Assembly: GCA_029964075.1 (NCBI GenBank)
Contig: CM057149.1
Location: forward strand, 39,514,900-39,578,899
Source: Patiria pectinifera
Taxonomy: Eukaryota; Echinodermata; Asteroidea; Valvatida; Asterinidae
Length of the DNA stretch: 64,000 nucleotides
Direction: 5' to 3'
Shown: in pieces, positions 47,201 through 59,400 of the stretch
How the letters are laid out: each line of letters opens with the position of its first letter
Position numbering within the stretch: position 1 is the first letter of the stretch
Notes under the pieces: model-generated
Database searches by the model: none
The model's input: only the letters and a program-made list of their open reading frames with translations
What the model was told of the DNA's origin: nothing
Program-made: the position numbers and the translations under genes

Positions 47201-47402
47201 ACAGAGTAAAAAAACCAAAAAACTTCTGCTTCTGGTGAGGACCTAGTATAAGCAAAATTAAAGTACATTTGTAGGCCATCTGCAGACATCGCGGCTACAA
47301 AATAAATGCTGGGCCAATATTGGCCTTTAGTGCACAGCAGTGAGCCGCTCTTATGTTTCCTTTGAATTCATCTTGATGCTCAGAAGGAAATCTTGGTCAT
47401 CA
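44201..47402. other. Intergenic stretch downstream of PDCL
   Basis: This interval holds the PDCL 3' UTR (47402 to about 46900) and otherwise AT-rich sequence with no recognised element or gene. Confidence 0.45.
46927..46932 (-). terminator. Candidate PDCL polyadenylation signal
   Basis: The first AATAAA on the minus strand beyond the PDCL stop, implying a 3' UTR of about 0.5 kb. No other evidence supports it. Confidence 0.35.
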
Positions 47403-47493
47403 TCAATCCAGTTCCAAGTCGCTGTCATCGCTGTCCTGGGCTTCAGGACCTCGTATGAGCTGCTGCTCCTCCTTACTCGGCAGGTGGCTGTGC
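47403..47493 (-). CDS. PDCL: PDCL terminal coding exon: acidic tail and stop
   Basis: The acceptor CATTTAG/GCACAG completes the split Glu codon. The text continues HSHLPSKEEQQLIRGPEAQ and the acidic DSDDSDLELD before TGA. The tail agrees in length and character with PDCL C-termini. Confidence 0.85.
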
Positions 47494-50400
47494 CTAAATG
47501 AATGGTATACAAGATGCCAATACGTTATCCATACCTATCAACTTATAGAACAAAGAGATAGTGCATATCATCCAAGCTTACTTAAGACACTGAATGATGT
47601 TATTTGCACTTAACTGATGATAAACAATTCAATTATTGAGAAAACAATACATGTACATTTGGTGCAAACAGGACGAGTGCAAAAAACTTTGAGGAATTTA
47701 TTGGTTTCATCTAATGATATGCTTCCATTGACACTGCAGATGAAACTTTCATCTGATACTGAACATTGAGCCATAATAAATCATGTTCATGCGTGTATAC
47801 AATAGGTCCTACATACATGTAGCTGTATGTTTTAGATTGGCATCATCTGATATTCTGCATTAAGTGTAGCACATATGATCAGTTTCTGTCAAGACATTCA
47901 AGAAGGTTCAGGGCCCATTGGAATGTCTGAAGAGCCTCGACCTACAATGTACCGGTCAGCCGGTAGGGCATCAAGACGAGAGAAAGACAGATGCCCTATC
48001 AGCAAGGATAAATTCTAGGGTCACATCTTAACTTGTCCAATCTCAGATAACTCCCCCTGCTTGCCAAAAACAACATCCTGAGGGGGTGGGAGTGGGGGTG
48101 TGGTGGGGGGAGGAAGAGACAGAATTACGGAGGAAGGAGGGGGTGGGGGGAGACAGAATTACAGGGGGAGGAGACAAAATTACAGAGGTGGGGGTTGACA
48201 GGCGGAGATTACCTAGGACTGAAGGTTTAGATAGCATCAGTGTCAACAAGTCTTCACCATAAGGTCATTAAGAGAGATCACTCAATGACACAATTTATGA
48301 TTTTTAATATCAGGTTTTGTCCACTGATTTTCCAAATTTACAACACTGAAAACTCAGTGCTGTCCAACAGCTTGCAAGAAAAAAAATGACAAGCTGGGGC
48401 TGCTTTGTGTCATATAACGACCATGTGTTTAATGGTGACATCTGAACAAACAGTAACATCTTCATACATCATGACATGCACAATGTACATTATGGTATAT
48501 CTGCTGTAGCCAGGAGGCTATGTATATTAATACCAAAGTCAAATTAGGTTTTGCCCTTCACCGACGTTTTTTTTTTTTTTTTTTAATTTTGATTTATATC
48601 ACCCCAACGCAAAATTCCATCTTAAAATAATACCAAAGTCAACACCCAAAACAATTTCAGACCAGCTTGGCTCGTAGCCTGAGAAATGATCAGCACTGAG
48701 TCTAATCATAGAGGTAGGATTCCCTACCTCCATGGTGTAATAAAGCAGAGCAATTCTAGGGCACTTCCCAGGCTAAATATTGACACAAACGGTGCTAAGG
48801 ACTGGACTCAGTGAGACTGTTAGTACAGGTTTCGTTTTATGAACACAATTAGAGGAGACGAAAGCAAGGTAAACTTATGAAAATTGTGTGTGCACAGAAT
48901 GAAATGTAAACTCACTTGTGGTGACACTGTGATAATAAAAACAACTTTGAAAGTGAAAAGATTGCAAATATGCACTCAACACACAGGATGTAATTATGTA
49001 TTTGAAATGATTCAATTCAAATTATTTACTCTGACAAAAGTGGTATGAGCCTAGTGGTTAGACCCGCTGGTTTTGTGTACATAACTTTTGTCATGGGATT
49101 TTAATATGATAAGACACTCATTTTTTTATAATCTGGCTAAGAATCGGGTGATTCGGGTCGGAGACCTCTTCAAGCAAATGAGTAGAGGCCTGTACCGGTG
49201 CATGTACACTGTTACAGTACAGTAATTGCATTAGTTTCAGTACAGGATGTGATTTTACAATGGAGGAAATTTAAAGGTTTAGTTCGAAAATTCAAGTTAA
49301 ACGAGACCTACAATGTAAGGGTTTGCAGGGCGGACATGATGTCATGATCAATGAATGGGAGGTTTGCGGTCACACCATGTGAATGATGTCTCTTAGTGAG
49401 CTGTGTGGTTCTGAGAAGAACCAGTTGGTGTACATGTAACTCCAGGTTTCGAACAGTGTGCTCTGTTCATCATCAGGAGACTGCCAGACTGTTAGTGCAG
49501 TAGTTTAAGAAGTGGATGCTACATGTAAGTCAGTAGATTGTTGAGGCGGGAGATTCTGGAACAGGAGGCTAAAATCAGTGGACATCCACTACTTAAACTA
49601 CTACACTAGCAACAGTCTGGCAGTCTCCTGATGATGAACAGAGCACACTGTTCGAAACCTGGAGTTACATGTAAACCAACTGGTTCTTCTCAGAACCACA
49701 CAACTCACAAAGAGATATCATTCACATGGTGTTACCGCAAACCTCCCATTTGATTCCTATTTGAACAACTCTTTTTCAATGGTTTATATCAGTGATGGAG
49801 TGGCAGTTCAGATGGGTCGAGGGGTGGGAACACATTCTGGGAATCATCCAGGATCCCCTGCCCCAGCTAATTAGACTCCACTGTTGCATCCTTCACACGC
49901 TTCATTACTTTTAGTTCTACATAATGTACTACATATATGTACATTTACGATCCCCTTCATCGTTCACCATCATCATCATCATCATCATCACTGACTCAGT
50001 GCACATGTAGCTTGAGTTGGGCACGGTGACAAACATGGAACACATTTCCGTCTGTCATTAGATTGAGTTTCCCCGGTTCTTTTCAGAACCTAACAAACTC
50101 ACAAAAAAAATTTGTTACAAGGCCCGACCATAAGCTTTAGGGCCTACATGTATGTTATTGTATCTTAGCCATGGAAACCTTCAAAAGTATACATGTACCG
50201 GTACATGTAACTTCTGTTCTATGCATTTACATGCAAATGATCCACATGTATCCATTAGCAGTACTAATTCTTAATGACCAAAGATGCCTGACAAAACAGA
50301 CATCACATTGTACCGATAAGACCAGCCAACATGCTTGTCCTAAATGACATGATAAATAACTGTAAATGTTCATATATTTATTAAATTGATGTCTTCCTCT

Positions 50401-53400
50401 TAAAAATACTGTCCCAGGATTTGACTTGTTTAGCGGTAGCCCGCTAGCCAAATGCAAGCCAAATTGCTAGTCAAATCAGTGGCGGGCTGGTCAAACTATT
50501 GCCTACATGTGTGAGTAGTCCAGCTGGCAAGTCAAAAAATGTTGGGCCACAGCAAAGATGCCAAGGACAGGAAGAAGTAAATCAGTAAATTCAGAAAGCA
50601 AAACCTGTATCAATTTGTGTCTAATTTCATGAACTGTTTAGGGTAAAACTATCGGTTTATTAAAAAAACTGACAAGATTGGCTCAGTATGCACATTGCTG
50701 ATTATGAGAGACTCTATAAAAGAAAAAACATGCCGGCTGGCGAAAATGCCCGCGGGCTAGTTAAGAGTCTATTTCAGTAACCCAGTTGGCAAGTGAATAT
50801 AAAAATTAAGGTTGAACCCTGTGTCCACTGTGCTAAGCGACACCACAGGTCTTGGATTTTTTAAACTTCTACCAGTAGATGTAGCATGTTGAAACATTTA
50901 CCAGTAAACCCAAGTACATGAAGTAGGCAAGCCATAATGTGTGATGGGGACATCACACGCTGCAACTGTCACAGCAGGATTGATGTCCTGAAATAATGTG
51001 TCATTACCGCAGAGCATGCACTCTGCTGAGTGCACTGACTTGGCAGTTCTTATACCTTGTTCCAATTAAACTACGACGGCGCCAATAACTCACATCCACT
51101 CGCATCATTTGTGTTCATGTGACATTCATTAGGCTTTCTTCATACGAATACAGATCCAGGTCCTTTCTATACGTACAGATACATGATGAATGTTTCACCT
51201 CTGATCAATAAAACCCAAAAGAATTGCAACGTATGGTACGTACAAATACAAAGAGAAGCTATCACAAATTCTCAAAGTAAAGCAGGCCTCCCTGGCTATA
51301 TGCGTGACTAGCCGCATCAGGACTCAAGTGATGGGAATTAATTGCATGACCTGCTTTCCAAACTGTGAATGCTAAGGGGACACGAACTGCTTATTATTGG
51401 TGAGATATCCCCAGTGTGGTTTGAATGTGCAGCGCTGTGCCGCATACACTGCTTAGTGGGCATTATTACAACAAATTGGTCACACAAGCTGGGTGATAAT
51501 TTGACATGAAATTGATATGGACAGGCTTGGAGGAAAATATTCATGCTACATTCAGCATTTATTTTGGCAAAAGCCTCTGTGCACTGTATGGGTGCATTAC
51601 AATTGAGGTGAGATATATATATTTTTTCTACATGGAATTTGTCTTTGCTATAAAAACAGTAAATTTCAGGACTGCATTCCCTACATGTATGTACGGTGCT
51701 CAAAAGAGTAACCTGTTAGTGCTTGTATCCTGTCATTCATAAATCCCGTTTTAAGTTGTACACTGAACTGTTCTTTGATATGCCACAGAATGCATTAACA
51801 CAATTCCCATTGGTTGTCTTGAAGTGTCCCATACCTAAACCGAGGGGTTTTCAATGCAGCAAATTCCAACAAACAATCCCCCTTACATGTATTTGCTTTT
51901 ATTTAAGTGATGTCCCAATCAGGCAGGCGACCGACTACCACGGAATGCATTGCTAGCTACATGTAGCTCATCTCCAGTGGTTTACAGAGATTTATTAAAT
52001 GAGGAGGGCAAAGTGTGGATATACAATCCAAGCACAAGGTGCCCTGAAGGCAGCCCATTTCCCTCACACCAAGTTGGAGTGGCCTGGCCGGCCAGTCATT
52101 AACAAGTCCTGCAGACAAAAACCCAGCTGAATACCAATATACACGCAATATGCCTAGAACTAAACGCTCATCCACCCTATGCCCCTGACAACAAATTGAG
52201 TTACAGCTTAACCAGGCTCAGCCCTCGTCTTGTGAGGTTCAGGACAAGTTCAAGATGATGGAGAAGGGGGAGGGGGAGGAGAGTAATAGTTGGTAAACAC
52301 GGAGAGCAAGGAAACAAATATTGCGCTACTCGGACATTCTTGGTAGTATCTGGTGTGTGGAAAGGCAACACTCACATGATCAGTATAAGAAATATAGTAC
52401 ATGTATGTACTTGCGTCGTGAATATCCATAGACCAAGCTAAAAGCTTTAATTAGGTTGACTATGTAATGTGTAAGGATTGGAAACAATCAACCTCCTATA
52501 GACTGTCATTCCGTGAACAAGATCAGAATCCATTTTTGAGGTGAAACACGTGTTCTTAACTAGACAAGGTGTGTGGGCATGTTGGTAACCCGGCCAAATG
52601 GTCTAAGGAGATGGAGATACATGTGCTACCTGAGTGCAACTTGTGCGAGCCTGGTTCCACCTCAGAAAATGGCTGATGCTGAATAAGTCTATGTACATGT
52701 ATCTTACAGTCCCACGTTCCATTATAGAGCCAATTGACTCTTGAACAGCAAGCAAATTGTTACAACAGCTTTACATGTACATGTAGCTGTCATTTATCAT
52801 ACAATGATGTAATAAGGCATGTACATCTTGTCTGTCTTCGCATGTATCCTAAACACATATATTTCTTAATGTCACGTCATGTCATGACTTTGCCAGCTGA
52901 TGGTGATCAAGTTACAAATTCCTTGCAGCCTTTCATAATGAATTACTTCCTTGGGTGTCATAATTGGGGCCCTAGGAGACATGCTCTGTCTTAATGAAAT
53001 CTATGGCCTTGCCTCAGGTTGCCTAGAAACAGATATCTGTGGGTACATTCACTGCTACATTCTCTGGTATAGCTCCATGCATGGACACTGTTTGGGAGAT
53101 GGGGTTGATGTTTGTATCATACTGTATCATTGTTATCTGACAGTCCTGACAGAAGACTGCATGCATCATCAGATAACCCCGCTACGACTTGGACTCCATG
53201 CAAGTACAGCATGTACATGTACCCTGTACTAGGACTCCATGTACCCCATGTAACAAACACTAAGTTTGGAGGGACTCACGAATAGTTGAATGCATAATGC
53301 TATGCTTTTTGCAAATGTAGCCTATTGAGAAGAAAATTGTGGAGTGCTGTGGCCTCGTGGTTAAGGGCACTGGATTCGTAGTCTGTGGGTAAAGCTGCGG

Positions 53401-56400
53401 GTTGTGGGTTCGAGTCCAGCCTGGGGTCATGGTGCGTGTGCCCTTGGGCAAGGCACTTTGTCACTCATTGCTTCTCTCCACCCAGGAGTAAATGGGTACC
53501 TGTGAAGGCAGAGATGGTTATTGTGACTGAATTAGCTTCCTTGCACCATAGAGCTTTATGCTTGCACCTAACAGGCTGCATCGAGCTTTATACTCCCCAG
53601 GGAGCTAAGATGGTATTTGGAATGTTTAATTGGCCCAATGATCAGGGGAAATAATAATGTAAAGCGCTTAGATCTTTGTTAAAAGTGCTATTGTTATTAT
53701 TACTTTTGTTGTTTCAAATGAAAAAAATGCACAAATGACAAACGATCTGCCCTAACTTTAATGTGGCCTCATTCCTAATATTACCAATCCCCAGATTGGC
53801 TTGTTTTGTACATGTATGTACCGGTACGTTGGGAGCACAATAACCAATGATATCAATCATAATATGTGTTTACCCAGGATGAGATAACAGTGGCATCCTG
53901 GTAATGCAGGGTTCAAGATAGGGAAGTATCCCATAACTATTTGGGTATTCTACATGTACATGTATGGGCAACCAATAAACCCATCAATGTCATTACAGCC
54001 ATCATCTTACATGTACATGCATGAATAGGCATACATAATGACATTTTGCAGGTTGAGACCCCTTACTTGAAATCATACATGATTGTACTATTTATGCACA
54101 TTTACTATGTAAGACAATTATGTACATTGTACAGCATGCATACATTACAGTGTACATGTGTAAGTACTGCATTTCCGTATCAAAAATTACCGCTGATCAA
54201 AAACTAAAATTCCATTTTTCATTTCCTTAATATTAAGTATGTGTGTGTAAATCCAATTGTCCAGAGACACTTACGATCCTATTGAACTCTGGCTCAAGCA
54301 CTTTCCCGATCATCCTGTAAATACACGTACATGGCCAAACCATGCCAGTCCCTTTATAATGTGTAACAAGACTGGGAACTTTAAACCCCTGCTCTTATTA
54401 AACCACGCTGATGTTATATTTCTCCTCCCAAGTCCCAAAACCTCATTTCTCTAAATTAATAAAAGGTTTGCTGAAATGTCAAAGTTTAGTCTGGGTATTA
54501 CTGCCGTAAACCTGTTTGTTCTTACGTGGGTATATTCTAGGGCAGTATAATTGGATGATGAGGAACTAATAACATCCGTGTCATTGCTGTAGAAACCAGC
54601 GCAGAAATACGTTATACACAGTAGCCTGGGGCAGGGAAATGAAAATCTGTTATCGCTCAAAATATGCTGGTGTACATGTAGGTTAACATGATTGTACCAG
54701 ATGTATCCCTCACTCTCCTTTATACAGCACATGTCCATGTACAATGGTCATGAACAAAACATGTACCGGTTTTATTGTTTTGGGTAATATTTAAAGTCAA
54801 TCAGTCTTGGGAAATTTTGTTATTGTACACATGTACATGTAAATGTACATGTACATACAATGCATGTTATACAATGTACTAGCTTTTATTTTGTTGTATA
54901 CATGTACAATAAAGTATACATGTAGTTAAATATGTACCGGTACATGAATGTATGTAATTTTATGTTGAGTGTGATGAATATTTGGAGAATAGTTTTTCTA
55001 TAATGAAACCTCCATGTTCAAACATTGTACAGAAATACACGTGTAAACTGGTTCAAAGTCAATGCAGGCTGTTAGCACATATAACTTTTTAACAGTTTTT
55101 TTTTCATATTTTTTTTTTTAGTTCCGTGACAATCTCATGTAACTGTAGTACAAAAAGTGTAAAAGAACTGCTGCAAATACTCCACAAATGGATTTCTATT
55201 TGAAAACGTTTCTAAAAAGAGAATCATTTGTCAACCTCCCTTTTCCGCACTCCACATGCAGCACACTTCAACCCAACAATAAATGATGAGTTTTTAATTG
55301 CTCCGTTTGCAACGTTCCATGCTGCAAAGAAATCCTAGCAGTTGGTCTTGTCACCATAGCAATATTGAAGTACCACGCTGTGAAAAATTGCCGCTGAAAG
55401 CACTCCTTGGTTCCCGAGGGGTGCAATTTAGCATTTTGAGAGGTGTGATTTATGGTCACCTTGAAGACAACATGAATCCAGGTGATTCACATGTCCTACA
55501 TGGTTGTTGTGGGATACATGTACGTAGTGATTGGTGGAAATTAACGGTTGGTTTGTCACAAATTATCACACACTGGCAATCTTAAGCAAACACTAAAGTG
55601 CTTAAATAGCCGTGAAGCGGCTGGTCCTGCATTTCTTCCATTCTTAAGCCAGCAGATCGTCTAGCGCCCTCATGCATGTGAACCCAAGTACCGGTAGGCT
55701 TCACCATATGTAAGACATTGAATTGCCAACTCACGTCGAGTGAATAGTGCACTCGCCTTAGAAGCAAGTTCGAAAGAGTTGTCTTCTTTTATTGTTTTTA
55801 AATCCAATCCTACTTTTAATTTGCGGAATATTTCATCTTCTTTTTCTAACTTGTGGCTCATGAGGATTTAAAAAAAGAAAAAAAAGAAGTAAAGTCTGAC
55901 ATTGCATTAGGTATGATTCCCATCATTTTTATGAGTGGTTCCGCACAAAGGCAACATTTGAAATCCTTAAGGGTAAACCATGAACTATAGAGAAAAAGGA
56001 AAAGGGATTCACAATGCCATCGCTCATCGGTCTTTTTTTCCATGTGAAAAAAATTTGGAACTAAGCACCGTCGATATATCAATATTACTCGATTATTTGA
56101 TATTATTTTGATATCAATATCGCCGATAGCAATTTTTTAATCATATTGAAATTTTAAAAATTTCAATATTGAGGAATGATATTCAAAATGCGTCAGATTA
56201 TCCTCAAAAGAAATCTCCCATTTGTGCCTTTACTTTGTGTTTAATGTGTGCTGCAAAATGAAATAAAAGTTGGCGGCAACTCGGGCTTGTGACTGAAAAC
56301 AAAAAAAACATCATGAAATGCCAAGCGGCAACCCTTTGTGTTTTTCGTACCCCTTATTTAAAACATTAAGAACACCTATTCTCAAACTCTCAGTGCTGGG

Positions 56401-59400
56401 AGTTGTTAAACAGTGTTTGAGCTGAGTATATGCTTCAAACTGTCAAAGAAAGCCCTGGAAGGGGATAATCGATATATCAAATATCTTGATATTGGATTTC
56501 CGATATATCGATTTTGCAAATTCTGATATCGACCATTACCTACGCATACATGTACATGTATGAGTACATACAATGAACATTTAGATTGAGAGAATCACAC
56601 AGTTTACGTAAATCAAAACGCCGACAGAATGCCAACATAGGGTTAGCTCAGTTGGTACAGCACTGGTACGGTACCATGTACTCTGAAGAATGTAAGTTTT
56701 GAATCCTGGGGAGGGGCGGCAGTATAATTTAAATCAAGTAAAGAATGGACAGGACTTCTACACAATTTTCAAGACTCAAGAGTACTTACTCTTGCAGGAA
56801 TGTCTCTAAATCTCCAGCAAAGAAGTCCTCACCAAGTTGGTCCGATAATCTTACAAAGTTTCCAATCAGTGAACCACCCTTGTAGATTTGTAATGCGGGC
56901 AAGCCATTTGAGATCTATAAAAGACAATTAGAAATGCACTGACTGGAATAAAGGATTGAATGTGCACATGTTACTAAATGAAGATAATGCAAGGCATGTA
57001 ACTACACGTTGGTTTGTGTAAAAACAACAACTCCCCATCACATCCTGATAACAGTTTCACGTAATTATTAAGAGGCTTACTCGTCAGAAAATAATCGATA
57101 TAAAACTGGCGGAAGAATACATTCACTGGAGTGCATTTTGTACACAGGAAAAATCCACCTGTTATTTCAGACTTGAAACATTGTTTAATCTGCCAAGAAT
57201 GAGCTACACACTTGAAGCTGCCAAAAAGTGAAATCCTATTAAAAGGAATTTAAAAAAGTGACAATTTACATTGGAGCTTGTCAAATTAATATTGTCCCCT
57301 GAATCCACAGCAGACTCATTCATTAAATCCAATCCATTAACTCTGCGAGCAGGCGAGCAGGCGAGCAGGCGAGGCAGAAGAACATTGACTGTTTTAACCT
57401 TCTTGAGTTTGGGTAAAGCAAGTTCTGCGATGTACATACATTTAATGTTGAGCATATTAGGCTGGTGAAATGCCTACCTGACTTACGGTTTTCACAAGGA
57501 TGCTCCAGTGAGCCAAACTATAGGCTCGTGAATGATTAAAAACCTAATGTAATAAAAAAAAAAAGGCTCATGGAGCATTATTTCCGAGTCTACAGCTTGC
57601 CTGCATGACTGGCTTTTGGTAAACATGACTTGAAGGCAATGCAGGACATTTTCACCGTTAAATGGGAACTGCACACCATGGATACATCCTGGTTGTGTAC
57701 ACTATTTCTATAGTTATCGTATTAAGAAAAGTTTAGGTTGTTTTGTGATGTATGTGTGATGCGTTGGTCTTGTTTGACATTAATTAATGTGTACTTTAAT
57801 TAAAGGTTGCAAATCAATTGAGAGCAAGGAGGAAACTCCCCCAAACAAGTGTTCTGGTGTTATGATCAACACTAGAAAGGGCAGCACATTTTTTTAAAGA
57901 AAAATTACAAATCTCCCTCTCTCAAAACCCTGGATCTCTTACTGCCCTTTTGGCACTTCTGAATTCCCATGATCCATCCTGACCCAAATTTCAGGAATAT
58001 TTTGTCTCCATTGGGTGATAAGCTTGTTAACTCAAATGCTGAAGAGATTTTTTAAAAAGGTCGAAGAGAACTCCCTTACTGAAAAAATCCTAACTCTCAC
58101 GTCATGTTAACCAGAAGCTCACACCAAAAAGCCATCGTTGCGCTGAAAACCAATGGTTGAGTTCAGCCCTTCAGCCTTTGTTTTATCAACACTGTATACT
58201 CAGTGTTGTCTGAGGACTGGCAAGAAATAATTCACCAGCTTTCCCACAAGCCCTCAGACAACAAGCCCTTGGTAAATTAAAACCAAATAAAAAAATTAAT
58301 CTCCCCGACGCAAATTCCATCTAAAATAAATTAGTTTGATTGCTGTACTCGCTGCTACGTAAGAATCAAACCGACCAGCCTACCCCAAATATCCAAGCAG
58401 GATCAAATTTGATTCCCATAGTGTACACTTGTCTCCCCACTTGTTCTGTATTCATGGTATTTGTTGCTGAAATGTACGTCAGGTTCAATTAAATCCAGGG
58501 GGTAAAAAAGCACAAACAAAAAAAGAAAAGAACTGCCCTAGTAATGAAGAACGGTATTCAACCGTGCAGATATAAGGAGGACGCAATCAAATATTGATCA
58601 ATATCCACAGCGCTGTTGGCTCTCGGGTTGGTCATGTACATGTATTTACATAGGTTTGAGATGAATTGATCAACTGGCATACATGTAGTTAGTCTAACCT
58701 GTAGGCCTACAGTTACAGTCTAATCCATACAGATCACCACTGGGATTCAGATGTTGCTGCAAGTATTTGAAACAGAACATAGGCCTAACAGTTCACTCTT
58801 CTGCAATTTTAGCCTTTGAGATATTTTGGAAATTTCATTTTGTTTTTAAGATATTACTGTACACATAAAATATTTCTTTTCTACGGTAATTATTATCTTG
58901 AAAGTGCACAAACCTTGCAATCTATTTATCTATTTATCTTTGTCTGTAATTGGTGTCATTGGGATCATCTATTCACAGCAGTTCTTAATAGTCTTAATGC
59001 TGTTAAATTATTTTTTTTAAATGGCATTATTCTTTTGCCGGTTGCCTTAAAGTACGTGCAGGTTAGATTTTAACAATAAATATGGGCTACATGTAGCATG
59101 TTTAAAGATAGTATGATTCAACCTAACAAGTTTGTACATACATGTACATGTACCTTTATTACCAATATGGCACACTCTTGCTTTTAAAAAATTTATGAGG
59201 GCATTGTGCATAGCAGGCTTGAGAAATTCCTTTAACTAAAGCCGGCCAGGGTGGCGTTCCGGCCCCAGAGTTAGTGTATACACATGTAGAGCTCAGCCAA
59301 CGCTAGCTTTTATGGATGTTATTGGTTCAGCTGTGTGCAATCGATGAGCTCCCTCAAGCATTAACCTAGGATCTAAAGCCGCTGGCAGGAATATCCAATT

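Larger units (their letters stand above)
47494..56789 (-). other. PDCL last intron, about 9.3 kb
   Basis: Contents are the G-rich tract, SINE fragments, the inverted Penelope-like pair, a (CAT)n run, SINE family B and an ATCGATA-rich element. TACATGTA-type palindromes are frequent throughout, densest near 54.8-54.95 kb. The stretches 50.1-53.3 and 53.8-56.0 kb hold nothing else I recognise. Confidence 0.6.

Noticed and set aside
53345..53415. Possible functional tRNA gene
   Set aside because: The A and B boxes are good, but the anticodon arm has extra bases, the acceptor stem does not pair, and the sequence continues into a SINE body found elsewhere in the window.
53385..53654. Plus-strand frame of 89 residues
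   Set aside because: It is a translation of SINE family B.
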